Positions 10,549-19,515 of a DNA stretch of 56,926 nt are shown here, piece after piece; the first letter of the stretch is position 1; each line of letters begins with the position of its first letter. Source of the DNA: Gammaproteobacteria bacterium (lineage in GTDB: Bacteria; Pseudomonadota; Gammaproteobacteria; S012-40). The notes below the pieces were generated by a model. The model was not told the DNA's origin, did no database searches, and saw only the letters and a list, made by a program, of their open reading frames with translations. The position numbers were made by a program, and so were the translations under genes. Location: contig JAOUHV010000013.1 in NCBI GenBank assembly GCA_029884425.1, positions 1 to 56,926 on the forward strand, given 5' to 3'.

Positions 10549-11697
10549 ATGAAATCATCACTCCGCCGTTTTTGTTCACAGCTAACCGCTGTTTCCATAC
10601 TTAGCCTCAGCTGGGGTATCGCCAACGCTGTGGTTGCCACCTCCCCCAAACTGGACGCCAAAGCGTACATTTTGATGGACTTCAACAGCACCAATATCAT
10701 CGCCGAACTGGACAGCAAGCGTACGGTTGAACCTGCCAGTCTGACCAAAATGATGGCTGCGTACATCGCCTTTCACGAGCTGGAGGCGGGTAAGATCCGC
10801 GCAGAAGACCAGGTCGTGATCAGCAAAAATGCCTGGAAGATGCAGGGCTCTCGGATGTTTCTCGCGCTTGACTCGTCCGTCACCGTCAACGAATTGCTGC
10901 ACGGCATGATTATTCAGTCTGGCAATGACGCCACTGTTGCCTTGGCCGAACACATCGCCGGCAGCGAAGAGTCGTTTGTGTCACTGATGAATCATTACGC
11001 CAAAAAACTGGGCATGAACAGCACTCACTACATGAATGCCACAGGCTTGCCCCACAAAGAACACTACTCCACCGCGTACGATCTGGCCCTGCTGGCACGC
11101 TCCATCATTGCCGAATTTCCGCAACACTATTCGCTGTACTCCGAAAAGGAATACACCTACAACGGCATCCGCCAGTACAACCGCAACAAGTTGCTGTGGC
11201 AGGACAAATACGTTGACGGCATCAAAACCGGCCACACCGACTCCGCCGGTTACTGCCTGGCCTCGTCCGCCAAGCGCGGCGACATGCGCCTGATTTCAGT
11301 CGTACTGGGTACCGACAGTGAAAACGCCCGCGCCACCGAGTCGCAAAAACTGCTCACCTACGGTTTCCGCTTTTTTGAATCGCACAAACTCTACTCCGCT
11401 GGCCAGGTGCTGACCAAATCACGCATCTGGAAGGGCGATGCTGACGACATCGCACTGGGACTGAGCAAAGACATGTATGTCACCATTCCCCGCGGCCAGT
11501 ACAAATCACTGAAAGCGGCCATGAGTGTCGACAAGAAAATCATCGCACCTGCCGCCAAGGGTCGCGTTTACGGCAACGTGACAATTTCCCTGGGTAATCA
11601 AAAAATTGCTGACGGCCAGCTCATTGCGCTGAAAAACGTCAACGAAGCCAGCTTTGCCTCCTCCCTGGTGGACGAAGTCTTCATGTTCTTCGAATAA
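10549..11697 (+). CDS. dacA: D-alanyl-D-alanine carboxypeptidase (PBP5/6 type)
   Basis: This enzyme removes the terminal D-Ala of peptidoglycan pentapeptides. The 382-residue protein has a signal peptide of about 27 residues and the three serine-peptidase motifs: S64-L-T-K67, S124-G-N (IIQSGNDATVAL) and K226-T-G (DGIKTGHTDSAGYCL). A C-terminal beta domain and an amphipathic end (SSLVDEVFMFFE) match the PBP5 membrane anchor. It lies 23 bp after rlpA and two bp before the aminotransferase gene, suggesting co-transcription through lipA. Confidence 0.96.
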   Translation: MKSSLRRFCSQLTAVSILSLSWGIANAVVATSPKLDAKAYILMDFNSTNIIAELDSKRTVEPASLTKMMAAYIAFHELEAGKIRAEDQVVISKNAWKMQGSRMFLALDSSVTVNELLHGMIIQSGNDATVALAEHIAGSEESFVSLMNHYAKKLGMNSTHYMNATGLPHKEHYSTAYDLALLARSIIAEFPQHYSLYSEKEYTYNGIRQYNRNKLLWQDKYVDGIKTGHTDSAGYCLASSAKRGDMRLISVVLGTDSENARATESQKLLTYGFRFFESHKLYSAGQVLTKSRIWKGDADDIALGLSKDMYVTIPRGQYKSLKAAMSVDKKIIAPAAKGRVYGNVTISLGNQKIADGQLIALKNVNEASFASSLVDEVFMFFE

Positions 11698-11699
11698 CG

Positions 11700-12551
11700 A
11701 TGAACACCGTTTATCTCAACGGGCAATTCATCGCCCGCGAACAAGCCACGGTTTCCGTTCTGGACCGTGGTTTTTTGTTGGGTGACGGCGTGTACGAAGT
11801 CATCCCGGTATACCACGGCAAGGCATTTCGCCTGGAGCAGCATTTACAGCGCCTGGAAAACAGCCTGCACGCCATTCACCTGCCGCCGCCGCTCAATGCC
11901 CGACAATGGACCGACATCGTCGGACGGTTAATCCAATTACACGGCGGCGGTGACCAAAGCCTGTATTTACAGGTCACCCGTGGCCCCGGCATGCGCGACC
12001 ACCTGTTCCCGACCCAGATCAATCCGACGGTGTTTGCCATGACCACGCGGCTGCCAGTCGCCGGCACCGCCGAACCCGAAGCGGCCAGCGCCCTGTGCCT
12101 GGCCGACAGCCGCTGGGAGCACTGCAACATCAAATCGATTTCGCTGCTGGCCAACATTCTCGCCAAGCAGCAGGCCTTCAGCCAGGGCAAATCCGAGGCA
12201 TTCCTGATCCGCGATGGCCTGCTCACCGAGGGCACGGCCAGCAATGTGTTCATGGTCAAGGATGGCGTGATCGTCACCCCGCCCAACGGCCCGCACCTGC
12301 TGCCCGGCGTCACCCGCGATCTGATTCTGGAGTTGGCGCATACCCACCAAATGCCGGCGCAGGAACGTGACATTTCGCAAGACGAACTATACCTCGCCGA
12401 CGAAATCTGGCTCACCAGCTCGGCCCGCGAAATCGTCCCGGTCACCGAACTGGACAACCGCCCGGTGGGCAACGGCCAGCCCGGCCCGGTCTGGCGGCAA
12501 ATGCTGCGACACTATCGGCAATTCAAGGCCAATTTGGCGACTCAGGCTTGA
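11700..12551 (+). CDS. dat: Class IV PLP aminotransferase, probable D-amino-acid aminotransferase
   Basis: The family interconverts D-alanine and other D-amino acids with 2-oxo acids; related members are branched-chain aminotransferase and aminodeoxychorismate lyase. The protein has 283 residues. VLDRGFLLGDGVYEVIPVY is the fold-type IV N-terminal signature, the PLP lysine is K145 in CNIKSISLLANILAKQ, and SEAFLIRDGLLTEGTASNVF and EIWLTSSAREIVPV follow. Size, motifs and the position between dacA and ybeD-lipB favour a D-alanine/D-glutamate aminotransferase, but substrate cannot be read from sequence. It starts two bp after the dacA stop. Confidence 0.85.
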   Translation: MNTVYLNGQFIAREQATVSVLDRGFLLGDGVYEVIPVYHGKAFRLEQHLQRLENSLHAIHLPPPLNARQWTDIVGRLIQLHGGGDQSLYLQVTRGPGMRDHLFPTQINPTVFAMTTRLPVAGTAEPEAASALCLADSRWEHCNIKSISLLANILAKQQAFSQGKSEAFLIRDGLLTEGTASNVFMVKDGVIVTPPNGPHLLPGVTRDLILELAHTHQMPAQERDISQDELYLADEIWLTSSAREIVPVTELDNRPVGNGQPGPVWRQMLRHYRQFKANLATQA

Positions 12552-12583
12552 AAAATGCGCCGATCGCCCCTATTCTCCCCGCC

Positions 12584-12856
12584 ATGACTGACACGACACC
12601 TGACAACCTCATAGAGTTTCCCTGCCACTTTCCCATCAAAATCATGGGACTGCATTGCAGTGAATTTGAAATCGCGGTACTGGAAATCATCCGCCGCCAC
12701 AGCCCCGACCTGGCGGAGGATGCCATTCGCAGCCGACCAAGCAAGGGCAACAAATACCTGGCGCTGACGATCACCATCGTTGCCACCAGCCGCGAGCAAC
12801 TGGACAACATCTATCGCGAACTAAGCGCTCACGAGCTCGTCACCATGGCCCTATAG
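12584..12856 (+). CDS. ybeD: YbeD-family protein (DUF493)
   Basis: A small conserved protein of about 90 residues usually found beside lipB; it has an ACT-like ferredoxin fold and no firmly established function. The sequence matches the family from LIEFPCHFPIKIMG through RPSKGNKYLALTITIVATSREQLDNIYRELSAH (shown here only as key stretches FPCHFPIKIMG and SKGNKYLALTITI). I use the ATG at 12584; a TTG at 12548 would add an unconserved leader. It precedes lipB by two bp. A regulatory role linked to lipoate or envelope genes is a guess. Confidence 0.9.
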   Translation: MTDTTPDNLIEFPCHFPIKIMGLHCSEFEIAVLEIIRRHSPDLAEDAIRSRPSKGNKYLALTITIVATSREQLDNIYRELSAHELVTMAL

Positions 12857-12858
12857 CC

Positions 12859-13494
12859 ATGACAAAACAGCTCATTCGCAAAGATCTGGGGGTATGTGAT
12901 TATTTACCCACTTATCTGCGCATGCAGCAGTTCAGCGCCCAGCGCCCCCCGGACCAAATCGACGAACTCTGGCTGCTGCAACATCCGCCGGTATTCACCC
13001 TGGGCCGCAACAGCAAACCCGAACACCTGCTCGCGCCGGGCGATATCCCGGTCGTCCCCATCGACCGGGGCGGCCAGGTCACCTACCACGGCCCCGGGCA
13101 ACTGGTCGGCTATATCCTGCTGGACGTCAAACGCAATGGCTTTGGCGTCCGCCAACTGGTCACGGCGCTGGAGCAAAGCATCGTTGCCCTGCTGGCCGAT
13201 TATCAAATCGACAGCCACGCCAAACCCGATGCCCCTGGGGTCTACGTTGGCGAGCGCAAAATCGCCGCGCTGGGACTGCGCATCAAGGGCGGCAAAAGCT
13301 ACCACGGCCTCAGCCTGAACCTGGACATGGACACCGAGCCCTTCAGCCGCATCAATCCGTGTGGTTACGCGGGCCTGCAAATCGCACAGATGCGGGAATT
13401 TCTCGACCCGATTGATGAACAACAGATAAAATCCCGTCTAACCGCCCACTTGGCGCGCATTCTGGGGTATGACGAGGTAATCGATGGACACTAA
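12859..13494 (+). CDS. lipB: Octanoyl-ACP:protein N-octanoyltransferase
   Basis: LipB transfers octanoate from acyl-carrier protein to the lipoyl lysine of target proteins, the first step of lipoate synthesis. The 211-residue protein has the motifs [18 protein letters not shown], the catalytic K134 in [12 protein letters not shown] and the catalytic C168 in INPCGYAGL. Both catalytic residues sit within one position of the E. coli numbering. It overlaps the start of lipA by 11 bp. Likely clients encoded in this window include GcvH (53073-53468). Confidence 0.97.
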   Translation: MTKQLIRKDLGVCDYLPTYLRMQQFSAQRPPDQIDELWLLQHPPVFTLGRNSKPEHLLAPGDIPVVPIDRGGQVTYHGPGQLVGYILLDVKRNGFGVRQLVTALEQSIVALLADYQIDSHAKPDAPGVYVGERKIAALGLRIKGGKSYHGLSLNLDMDTEPFSRINPCGYAGLQIAQMREFLDPIDEQQIKSRLTAHLARILGYDEVIDGH

Positions 13495-14425
13495 AGGCAA
13501 CAAACAGCGCGGCGCAGACAAGGTCGCCCGCATCCCCGTCAAAATCGAACCCACCCAGCAGATGCCTCGCAAACCTGCGTGGATTCGCGTCAAAGCGCCC
13601 AAGGGTCAGGCCGTCAGCCAGCTCAAGGCCGTGTTGCGCGAACACAATCTGCACACCGTCTGCGAAGAAGCCTCCTGCCCCAATCTGGGCGAATGCTTCA
13701 GCCACGGCACCGCCACCTTTATGATCATGGGTGACATTTGCACTCGTCGCTGCCCGTTCTGCGACGTTGCCCACGGCCGCCCCAATCCGCTGGATGACAA
13801 CGAGCCGACCAATCTGGCCGGCACCATCAAGGCGATGAATCTCAAATACGTCGTCATCACTTCGGTGGATCGTGACGACCTGCGCGACGGTGGTGCCGAA
13901 CATTTCAGCCGCTGCATCCAGGCCGTGCGAGAGCAATCACCGCAAACACGCATCGAAGTGCTGGTTCCGGACTTTCGCGGCCGTCGCGAAATTGCGCTGA
14001 AAATTCTTTCGCAGTCACCGCCGGACGTGTTCAACCACAATCTGGAAACCGTGCCCCGCTTGTACAAACAGGCCCGCCCCGGTGCGGATTATCAGTATTC
14101 GCTGGAATTAATTCGTGAATTCAAACAACTCTACCCCCACATTCCCGCCAAATCTGGTTTAATGCTGGGATTGGGCGAAACGCTGGAAGAAATTCGCGAA
14201 GTGCTGCGTGACCTGCGTGCCCATCAGTGTGACTGGTTAACCCTGGGCCAATATTTGCAGCCGAGTCTACATCACCACCCGATCGACCGCTTCGTTACCC
14301 CGGACGAGTTTGACCAACTTGCCGACTACGCCAGATCCATTGGTTTTACCAATGTGGCTAGCGGCCCCATGGTACGCTCCTCCTACCACGCGGACTTACA
14401 GGCTGCAGGTGAAATTATTAAATAA
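13484..14425 (+). CDS. lipA: Lipoyl synthase
   Basis: LipA is a radical-SAM enzyme inserting two sulfur atoms into the protein-bound octanoyl chain. The 313-residue protein carries the auxiliary cluster motif [12 protein letters not shown] and the radical-SAM cluster motif CTRRCPFC (CxxxCxxC), plus the C-terminal SSYHA segment ([14 protein letters not shown]) whose serine ligates the auxiliary cluster. The start lies inside the lipB 3' end, consistent with coupling. The first 30 residues are basic and variable, as usual. Confidence 0.97.
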   Translation: MDTKGNKQRGADKVARIPVKIEPTQQMPRKPAWIRVKAPKGQAVSQLKAVLREHNLHTVCEEASCPNLGECFSHGTATFMIMGDICTRRCPFCDVAHGRPNPLDDNEPTNLAGTIKAMNLKYVVITSVDRDDLRDGGAEHFSRCIQAVREQSPQTRIEVLVPDFRGRREIALKILSQSPPDVFNHNLETVPRLYKQARPGADYQYSLELIREFKQLYPHIPAKSGLMLGLGETLEEIREVLRDLRAHQCDWLTLGQYLQPSLHHHPIDRFVTPDEFDQLADYARSIGFTNVASGPMVRSSYHADLQAAGEIIK

Positions 14426-14448
14426 CAACAACAAAATGAGGATGTGCC

Positions 14449-15648
14449 ATGAAAGGATTTGCTGGCTCGTTACTGGTCGGTAGTTTGTTAGTGGGTAATG
14501 CAGCCTGGGCGGCCACCAACACCGCCTGCGTCGCCCCGGGACAGTGGCTTCACATCAGCGATAACAAAAAATTGACGCCCACCGACGCCATCCGCGATCT
14601 GGCGGCACAGCAGGTGGTATTACTTGGCGAAGACCACGACAATGTCCAGCATCACCGCTGGCAATTGCATACTATTGCCAAACTCCACGCCCTGCAGCCC
14701 GACATGGCCATTGGCTTTGAATCTTTCCCGCGCCGACTGCAACCCGTGCTCGATCGCTGGATTAACGGCGAACTGACCGAAAAAGAATTCCTCAAAGCCA
14801 CTGACTGGGAAAACATTTGGGCCTACGACGCCAACTACTACATGCCCATGTTCCAGTTTGCCCGCATGCACCACATTCCCATCTACGCCATGAACGTGGA
14901 TCGCAGCCTGATTCAGCGCATTGGCCAGAATGGCTGGGCCAGCATTCCCGCCGAGGAACGCGAAGGCATCAGCGACCCCGCCCCTGCGACCGAGGAATAC
15001 GTCAATTCGCTCGCTGACATTTTCAGCCAGCACATGCCGCATAACAGTGGCGAACAAAAGAAATTTAACGTCACCGACCCAGGCTTCCTGCGTTTCGTTC
15101 AAAGCCAGCAAATCTGGGATCGCGCCATGGCTGAAACTGCCCATCGCGCCGTCGGCCAGGACAAACACCGCTTGTTCGTTGGCATCGTTGGCGCCGGCCA
15201 CATCATGGGCGGTTATGGCATTCCCTACCAGCTCAAGGATCTGGGCGACCATACCTTGCGCACCCTTATGCCCTGGGACGGCGCCATCGACTGTGACCTG
15301 TTGCAACCGGGTTTGGCCGACCTTGCCTTTGGCATGACACCGCCCGACAAAGACAACGATGCCACCCAGAAAAAACACCGCCAGATGTTGGGAATTTATC
15401 TGGAGCCTTCTGAAAAAGGTATAGGCGTCACCAAGTTAGTGCCCGGCAGCCTCGCCGAAGCCATGGGCATGAAAACCGGCGACGTGATTGTGCAAGTCGC
15501 CGGCAGCCCGGTCAGCAAGGTCAATGATGTCGTTGATGTTGTAAAAAATATGCCAAGGGGCACCTGGTTGCCGATAACAGTACAGCGTGGGAATAAAACC
15601 CTTGAGCTGATTGCCAAGTTCCCCCCGCACAAACATTCTGCGGAGTAA
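14449..15648 (+). CDS. Exported ChaN-like (DUF399) protein fused to a C-terminal PDZ domain
   Basis: ChaN-family proteins are small haem-binding, iron-related lipoproteins. This one has 399 residues. Its signal peptide ends in the AWA-A type (about residue 22) without a lipobox, so it is probably periplasmic. The ChaN/DUF399 domain spans about 45-285, with VVLLGEDHDNVQHHRWQL, AIGFESFPRRLQPVLDRW, IPIYAMNVDRSLI and VGAGHIMGGYGIPYQL. A PDZ domain follows at about 305-395 (GIGVTKLVPGSLAEAMGMKTGDVIVQV). The PDZ domain suggests binding of a peptide tail or protein partner. An AATGAGGATGTG stretch gives a good ribosome site. It is followed within 8 bp by the DUF4266 gene, pointing to one operon. Function is inferred from family only. 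Confidence 0.82.
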   Translation: MKGFAGSLLVGSLLVGNAAWAATNTACVAPGQWLHISDNKKLTPTDAIRDLAAQQVVLLGEDHDNVQHHRWQLHTIAKLHALQPDMAIGFESFPRRLQPVLDRWINGELTEKEFLKATDWENIWAYDANYYMPMFQFARMHHIPIYAMNVDRSLIQRIGQNGWASIPAEEREGISDPAPATEEYVNSLADIFSQHMPHNSGEQKKFNVTDPGFLRFVQSQQIWDRAMAETAHRAVGQDKHRLFVGIVGAGHIMGGYGIPYQLKDLGDHTLRTLMPWDGAIDCDLLQPGLADLAFGMTPPDKDNDATQKKHRQMLGIYLEPSEKGIGVTKLVPGSLAEAMGMKTGDVIVQVAGSPVSKVNDVVDVVKNMPRGTWLPITVQRGNKTLELIAKFPPHKHSAE

Positions 15649-15656
15649 GTTCAACT

Positions 15657-15869
15657 TTGCGTTTCGTTTTAGTTGTATCGATTTGCCTGCTCGCTGGTGG
15701 TTGCGCCAGCGAGCCACTCAAGCCCTGGCATAGAGACATTCTGGCCCAGCCACACATGCAGTTATCCGGCGACCCCATGGCGGGCGCGCTGGACGACAAA
15801 ATCCACTTTTCCCGTGAAGCCAGTCGCGCCGTCAGCGGTGTCGCCGGTGGAGGTTGTGGATGCAACTGA
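15657..15869 (+). CDS. DUF4266 mini-lipoprotein (TTG start)
   Basis: A 70-residue lipoprotein of unknown function. It has a short hydrophobic signal ending LLAGGC, the DUF4266-type KPWHRDILAQPHMQL and SGDPMAGALDDKIHFSREAS segments, and a glycine/cysteine-rich end GGGCGCN. No ATG or GTG is available between the previous stop and the signal peptide, so TTG at 15657 is the likely start, with GGAG eleven bases upstream. It overlaps the next gene by ten bases. DUF4266 and DUF3570 genes are typically adjacent; in other genomes a thioredoxin-like protein and an ApbE flavin transferase are often nearby, but neither is seen here. Confidence 0.82.
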   Translation: MRFVLVVSICLLAGGCASEPLKPWHRDILAQPHMQLSGDPMAGALDDKIHFSREASRAVSGVAGGGCGCN

Positions 15870-17113
15870 AAAATATCAGCCTGCTGCTATCTGCCGCCAC
15901 CAGCACACTGCTGGCCCCAACAATCCAGGCCGCGGCATTAAGCAACTCCGGCATCAATGTCACCACCGCTTTTTATGCCGAGGAAAACGGCATCAGCGTT
16001 AACGAAAACATTCTTCAACTGCGCAAGGAAATCAGCGAATCTGACAGCATCAGCGTGCTGCTGCAACATGACACCATGACCGGTTCATCGCCCAGCGGAG
16101 CCATTGCCGATGGTCACCTCTACACCACCACTACGGCCTCGAACAAAACGGTACAAGTCAGCGCCAATGAAACACCGCACGTGCCGTTTGCTGACGAGCA
16201 CTACAACACCAACCTCAGCTGGGATCACAAGTTTTCTGCCAGTTTCAGCAACAACCTCAACGCCAGCTACAGCGTTGAAACCGATTATCAGTCAACCGCC
16301 GCTGGCGACATGATCAGCAAGGAATTCAACAACCGCATGACGACCATCAGCGCTGGCGCATCGCTCACCGTCGACGACGTAGTGCCATCGCATCAAATCC
16401 CTCTGGGATTAACCACCACGACAGATTTATCAGCGCGTGAATTTTCCGCAACCAAAACTACACACAAATACAGTTTGGGCATCAGTCACATTCTGGACCG
16501 ACGCAGCATTATTGCCGCCACCGTTGGTCAAGTGGTGCAGCAGGGGTACCTGACAGACCCCTACAAAATTATTTCTTACATCAGCGCCGCTACCGGCCTG
16601 CACCGCAATCTTGATCCGTACTACAACGAGCGCCGCCCTGATTCGCGAGTCGGCAACAGCCTGACGCTGCAATATCTGCATCAATTCAGCGACAACCTCA
16701 CCAGTATTAACGCCAGCTATCAGTACTACCAGGATGATTGGCAAATCAACACCCAATCGCTGGCTGTAAAATTACACATCAAACTTTCCAACGGCAGTTA
16801 CATCGAGCCGGAAGGGCGGATTTACCAACAAACCGCCGCCGATTTTTATCACTACGCGTTAGTCGATGGCCCGTCCGCCGATTACAGCAGCCGTGATATC
16901 GTCAGCAATATTGGCAATCTCGACTACGCCAGCGCCGACTATCGCCTGGGCTCCATGCAGTCCTACAGCGTCGGCGGCGCCATTGCCTGGCCACTGGGCA
17001 GCAGCGGCGAATTGAAACTCCGTGGTGTTTACCTGGAACAACAAGACATCAACGGACGCTTCGACACCCTCAGAGCATCACTATTTCAGGCCAGCATGAA
17101 ATGGGACTATTAG
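15860..17113 (+). CDS. DUF3570 protein, probable outer-membrane beta-barrel
   Basis: A 417-residue exported protein with a signal peptide (LLLSAATSTLLAPTIQAAA) and a long series of alternating hydrophobic/polar strands rich in Ser, Thr, Asn and aromatic residues. It ends SLFQASMKWDY, typical of an outer-membrane barrel closing with an aromatic residue. Family features include QHDTMTGSSPSGA, DTRREFSATKTTHKYSLGISH-like strands (here SAREFSATKTTHKYSLG) and YYNERRPDSR. The start is the ATG at 15860, six bases after GGAGG, inside the end of the DUF4266 gene. Function unknown. With the ChaN-PDZ and DUF4266 genes it probably forms a small envelope module. Confidence 0.82.
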   Translation: MQLKNISLLLSAATSTLLAPTIQAAALSNSGINVTTAFYAEENGISVNENILQLRKEISESDSISVLLQHDTMTGSSPSGAIADGHLYTTTTASNKTVQVSANETPHVPFADEHYNTNLSWDHKFSASFSNNLNASYSVETDYQSTAAGDMISKEFNNRMTTISAGASLTVDDVVPSHQIPLGLTTTTDLSAREFSATKTTHKYSLGISHILDRRSIIAATVGQVVQQGYLTDPYKIISYISAATGLHRNLDPYYNERRPDSRVGNSLTLQYLHQFSDNLTSINASYQYYQDDWQINTQSLAVKLHIKLSNGSYIEPEGRIYQQTAADFYHYALVDGPSADYSSRDIVSNIGNLDYASADYRLGSMQSYSVGGAIAWPLGSSGELKLRGVYLEQQDINGRFDTLRASLFQASMKWDY

Positions 17114-17205
17114 CCTGAATTGGCCCGCGATCACTTTATTTCCGCGCAAAAAAACTGTTTATTTCCATCGGCAATCGCCGTTAAATCCTGCGTAGCAACG
17201 GAGTT

Positions 17206-19497
17206 ATGCTATCACCCCAAAATCACTCAGAAAATTTCAATCAGCCAATGAGCATGACTAAAAAAATATTCCTGATAGCATTAATAAGCCTGCTGGCATA
17301 TGCAGGCAATTTACTCAGCTTGCCATTATTGTTTGGCGTCGATTTTCTGTTCGGCAGCATAATCACCCTCGTCGCATTGCGCTATTTTGGCATTGCTGTG
17401 GCGCTGCCCGTCGCCATCATTGCCAGCACTTATACCTACTTTCTATGGGGTCATCCCTACGCGATCATCATTTTTTCGCTGGAGATTGCCGTCGTTCATC
17501 TGCTGTGCAAAAAACGATTTTCCAGTATTGCTGCGGCCGATGGCGTGTACTGGCTGCTTATTGGTATGCCTATCGTGTTTATTTTTTACGGCAATTTGCT
17601 CAACCTGGGCAGTACCGCCACCCAGCTAATTATGTTCAAACAGGCCATCAACGGCATCATCAATGCCATTGTTGCCACGCACCTCATTCACTTAATCACC
17701 ATATTGACCCGCAGATTTAACCACCAAAACGGCGTAAAACTGGAACTGCGCGATGTGATTTTTTCCACTTTGCTGTCACTGTCTTTATTTGCAGCACTGA
17801 CCATTATCATTCACCAAAACCAGGATTCATTGGACAGCAGCACCAATAACGTACTCACGGATTTAAAACTGCAAACCCAGGCAGTATCAAAATATATCAA
17901 TCTTCACGCTGCCGATAACAATGACCCGGATCAACTTTCAAACACGTTCCGCGACGCAGCCAACATTTTTGCCGGCGACACCCAGCTTGCGCTCTTGAAT
18001 AGCAACAACGAAATTCTTGCCAGCACCACCATATTTACGGCTAGCAGCATTTTCTCAGACCAGGGCAGCACGCAAACCTATCCGTCTGGTTTACAGATCT
18101 GGTGGCCAGAGAGAAACAGCATGCCACTCATGGTCTGGTGGAAAAAAGCGCTGTATTTCTATGAATCGACGGATGCGTCTAATCAATTTCGTATTCTGGC
18201 GGCACGCCCCAGTCTGGAGGTCATGAATGAGATCCAGAGCCACCAGATAGATTCTTTGAAAATACTGGCAATCGTTGTTTTCATCGCCGCCTTTATTGCC
18301 TTTGTAATCAGTCGCGCTCTGAGTTTACAAATCATCAGCCTGGCCAACACCACCCAAAACATCATCAACAAATTGCGTGATGGTGCATCACTGACATGGC
18401 CACAAAGCTCCATTTCCGAACTGCACCAGCTTTCCAGTCAATCGCAAGAAATGTCGCAGCACGTTGCGGAATCATTCAAAGAGGTTAATCTGCAAACCGA
18501 TTCCATTTTGCAGCGTTCTATTGATGGCATTATTACTCTGGATCAACATGGCCGAATCGAAAGTTTTAATCACGCCGCCGAAGTCATGTTTGGGCAATCA
18601 CCGAAAAATATTATCGGCAAAAACATTTCGACAATCTTCCCCGATTTTTTCTCGGGTGAGAACAACCAGGCAGGACGGCGCGAACTGTCCGCGCGCCACC
18701 GCGACGGTCGCAACTTTCCTGTTGAAATTTCCACCAGCGAAATTCACCTGAAGCGCGGCATCATTTTTAGCTGCATCATTGTGGACATCAGCCAGCGCAA
18801 AGAAGCCGAGCGACTCAAGCAGGAATTCATTGCCAATGTCAGTCACGAATTACGCACGCCACTGACATCCATTAAAGGCTCCATCGGCTTGCTGGCCTCT
18901 GGTGCCATGGCAAGCCAGCCCAATGAAGCAGCAAAGCTGCTCGACATCACCAGCCGCAACGTCGAGCGCCTGTCATTGCTGATCAACGATCTGCTGGATT
19001 TTGAAAAACTGGATTCCGGCGCCATGAGTTATCGTCTAAACACAATCGACGTTTGGCCACTGTTGCAACGCGCCGCTACGGACAATTTGCCCTTCGCGCA
19101 AAACATGGCGCGCGAATTGGTCATCGAACATTCCGCCGATCTTGCTGTCGTCGCTGACGCCGACCGTTTGTTGCAAATCATCACCAACTTTATTTCCAAC
19201 GCCGTGAAGTTTTCGCCCCAGGGTTCTCGCGTGGGCCTTGGCATTGAGCAAGTGGACAATCAAGTCAAAATCTACGTCCGCGACCAAGGGCCAGGCATTT
19301 CCGACCCATTTAAGGACAGGATTTTCAGCCGCTTCTCACAGGCCGATGGTTCCGATGACCGCCCCGTCCAGAAAGGTACCGGGTTGGGACTGGCCATTTC
19401 CAAAAAACTGGCCGAAGACATGGGTGGAAGCGTTGGCTTCCACAACAATCCCGATAAAGGCGCAACGTTCTACGTCACCCTGCCGCTGGCGGCATAA
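17206..19497 (+). CDS. Membrane PAS sensor histidine kinase
   Basis: This 763-residue protein has about six hydrophobic helices in residues 14-170, one at about 185-205, a periplasmic-type domain (about 206-340) and another helix (about 346-368). A PAS domain follows (about 430-530, DGIITLDQHGRIESFNHAAEVMFG), then HisKA with H547 in NVSHELRTPL and HATPase_c (NFISNAVKFS, DQGPGIS, GTGLGLAISKKL). There is no receiver domain and no response regulator gene adjacent, so it is an orphan kinase. It follows the DUF3570 gene by 92 bp. The start at 17206 is uncertain: a GGAG lies only two bases from it, and later ATGs at 17248 or 17254 are possible. The signal sensed is unknown. Confidence 0.88.
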   Translation: MLSPQNHSENFNQPMSMTKKIFLIALISLLAYAGNLLSLPLLFGVDFLFGSIITLVALRYFGIAVALPVAIIASTYTYFLWGHPYAIIIFSLEIAVVHLLCKKRFSSIAAADGVYWLLIGMPIVFIFYGNLLNLGSTATQLIMFKQAINGIINAIVATHLIHLITILTRRFNHQNGVKLELRDVIFSTLLSLSLFAALTIIIHQNQDSLDSSTNNVLTDLKLQTQAVSKYINLHAADNNDPDQLSNTFRDAANIFAGDTQLALLNSNNEILASTTIFTASSIFSDQGSTQTYPSGLQIWWPERNSMPLMVWWKKALYFYESTDASNQFRILAARPSLEVMNEIQSHQIDSLKILAIVVFIAAFIAFVISRALSLQIISLANTTQNIINKLRDGASLTWPQSSISELHQLSSQSQEMSQHVAESFKEVNLQTDSILQRSIDGIITLDQHGRIESFNHAAEVMFGQSPKNIIGKNISTIFPDFFSGENNQAGRRELSARHRDGRNFPVEISTSEIHLKRGIIFSCIIVDISQRKEAERLKQEFIANVSHELRTPLTSIKGSIGLLASGAMASQPNEAAKLLDITSRNVERLSLLINDLLDFEKLDSGAMSYRLNTIDVWPLLQRAATDNLPFAQNMARELVIEHSADLAVVADADRLLQIITNFISNAVKFSPQGSRVGLGIEQVDNQVKIYVRDQGPGISDPFKDRIFSRFSQADGSDDRPVQKGTGLGLAISKKLAEDMGGSVGFHNNPDKGATFYVTLPLAA

Positions 19498-19507
19498 CAC
19501 CGCCAGC
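19485..19507. terminator. Hairpin between convergent histidine kinase and ubiD genes
   Basis: GCTGGCGG (19485-19492) and CCGCCAGC (19500-19507) form a perfect 8-bp stem with a 7-base loop containing the kinase stop codon. It lacks a T-run, so it is a possible bidirectional pause or termination structure rather than a canonical terminator. Confidence 0.35.
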
Positions 19508-19515
19508 GATACTCG

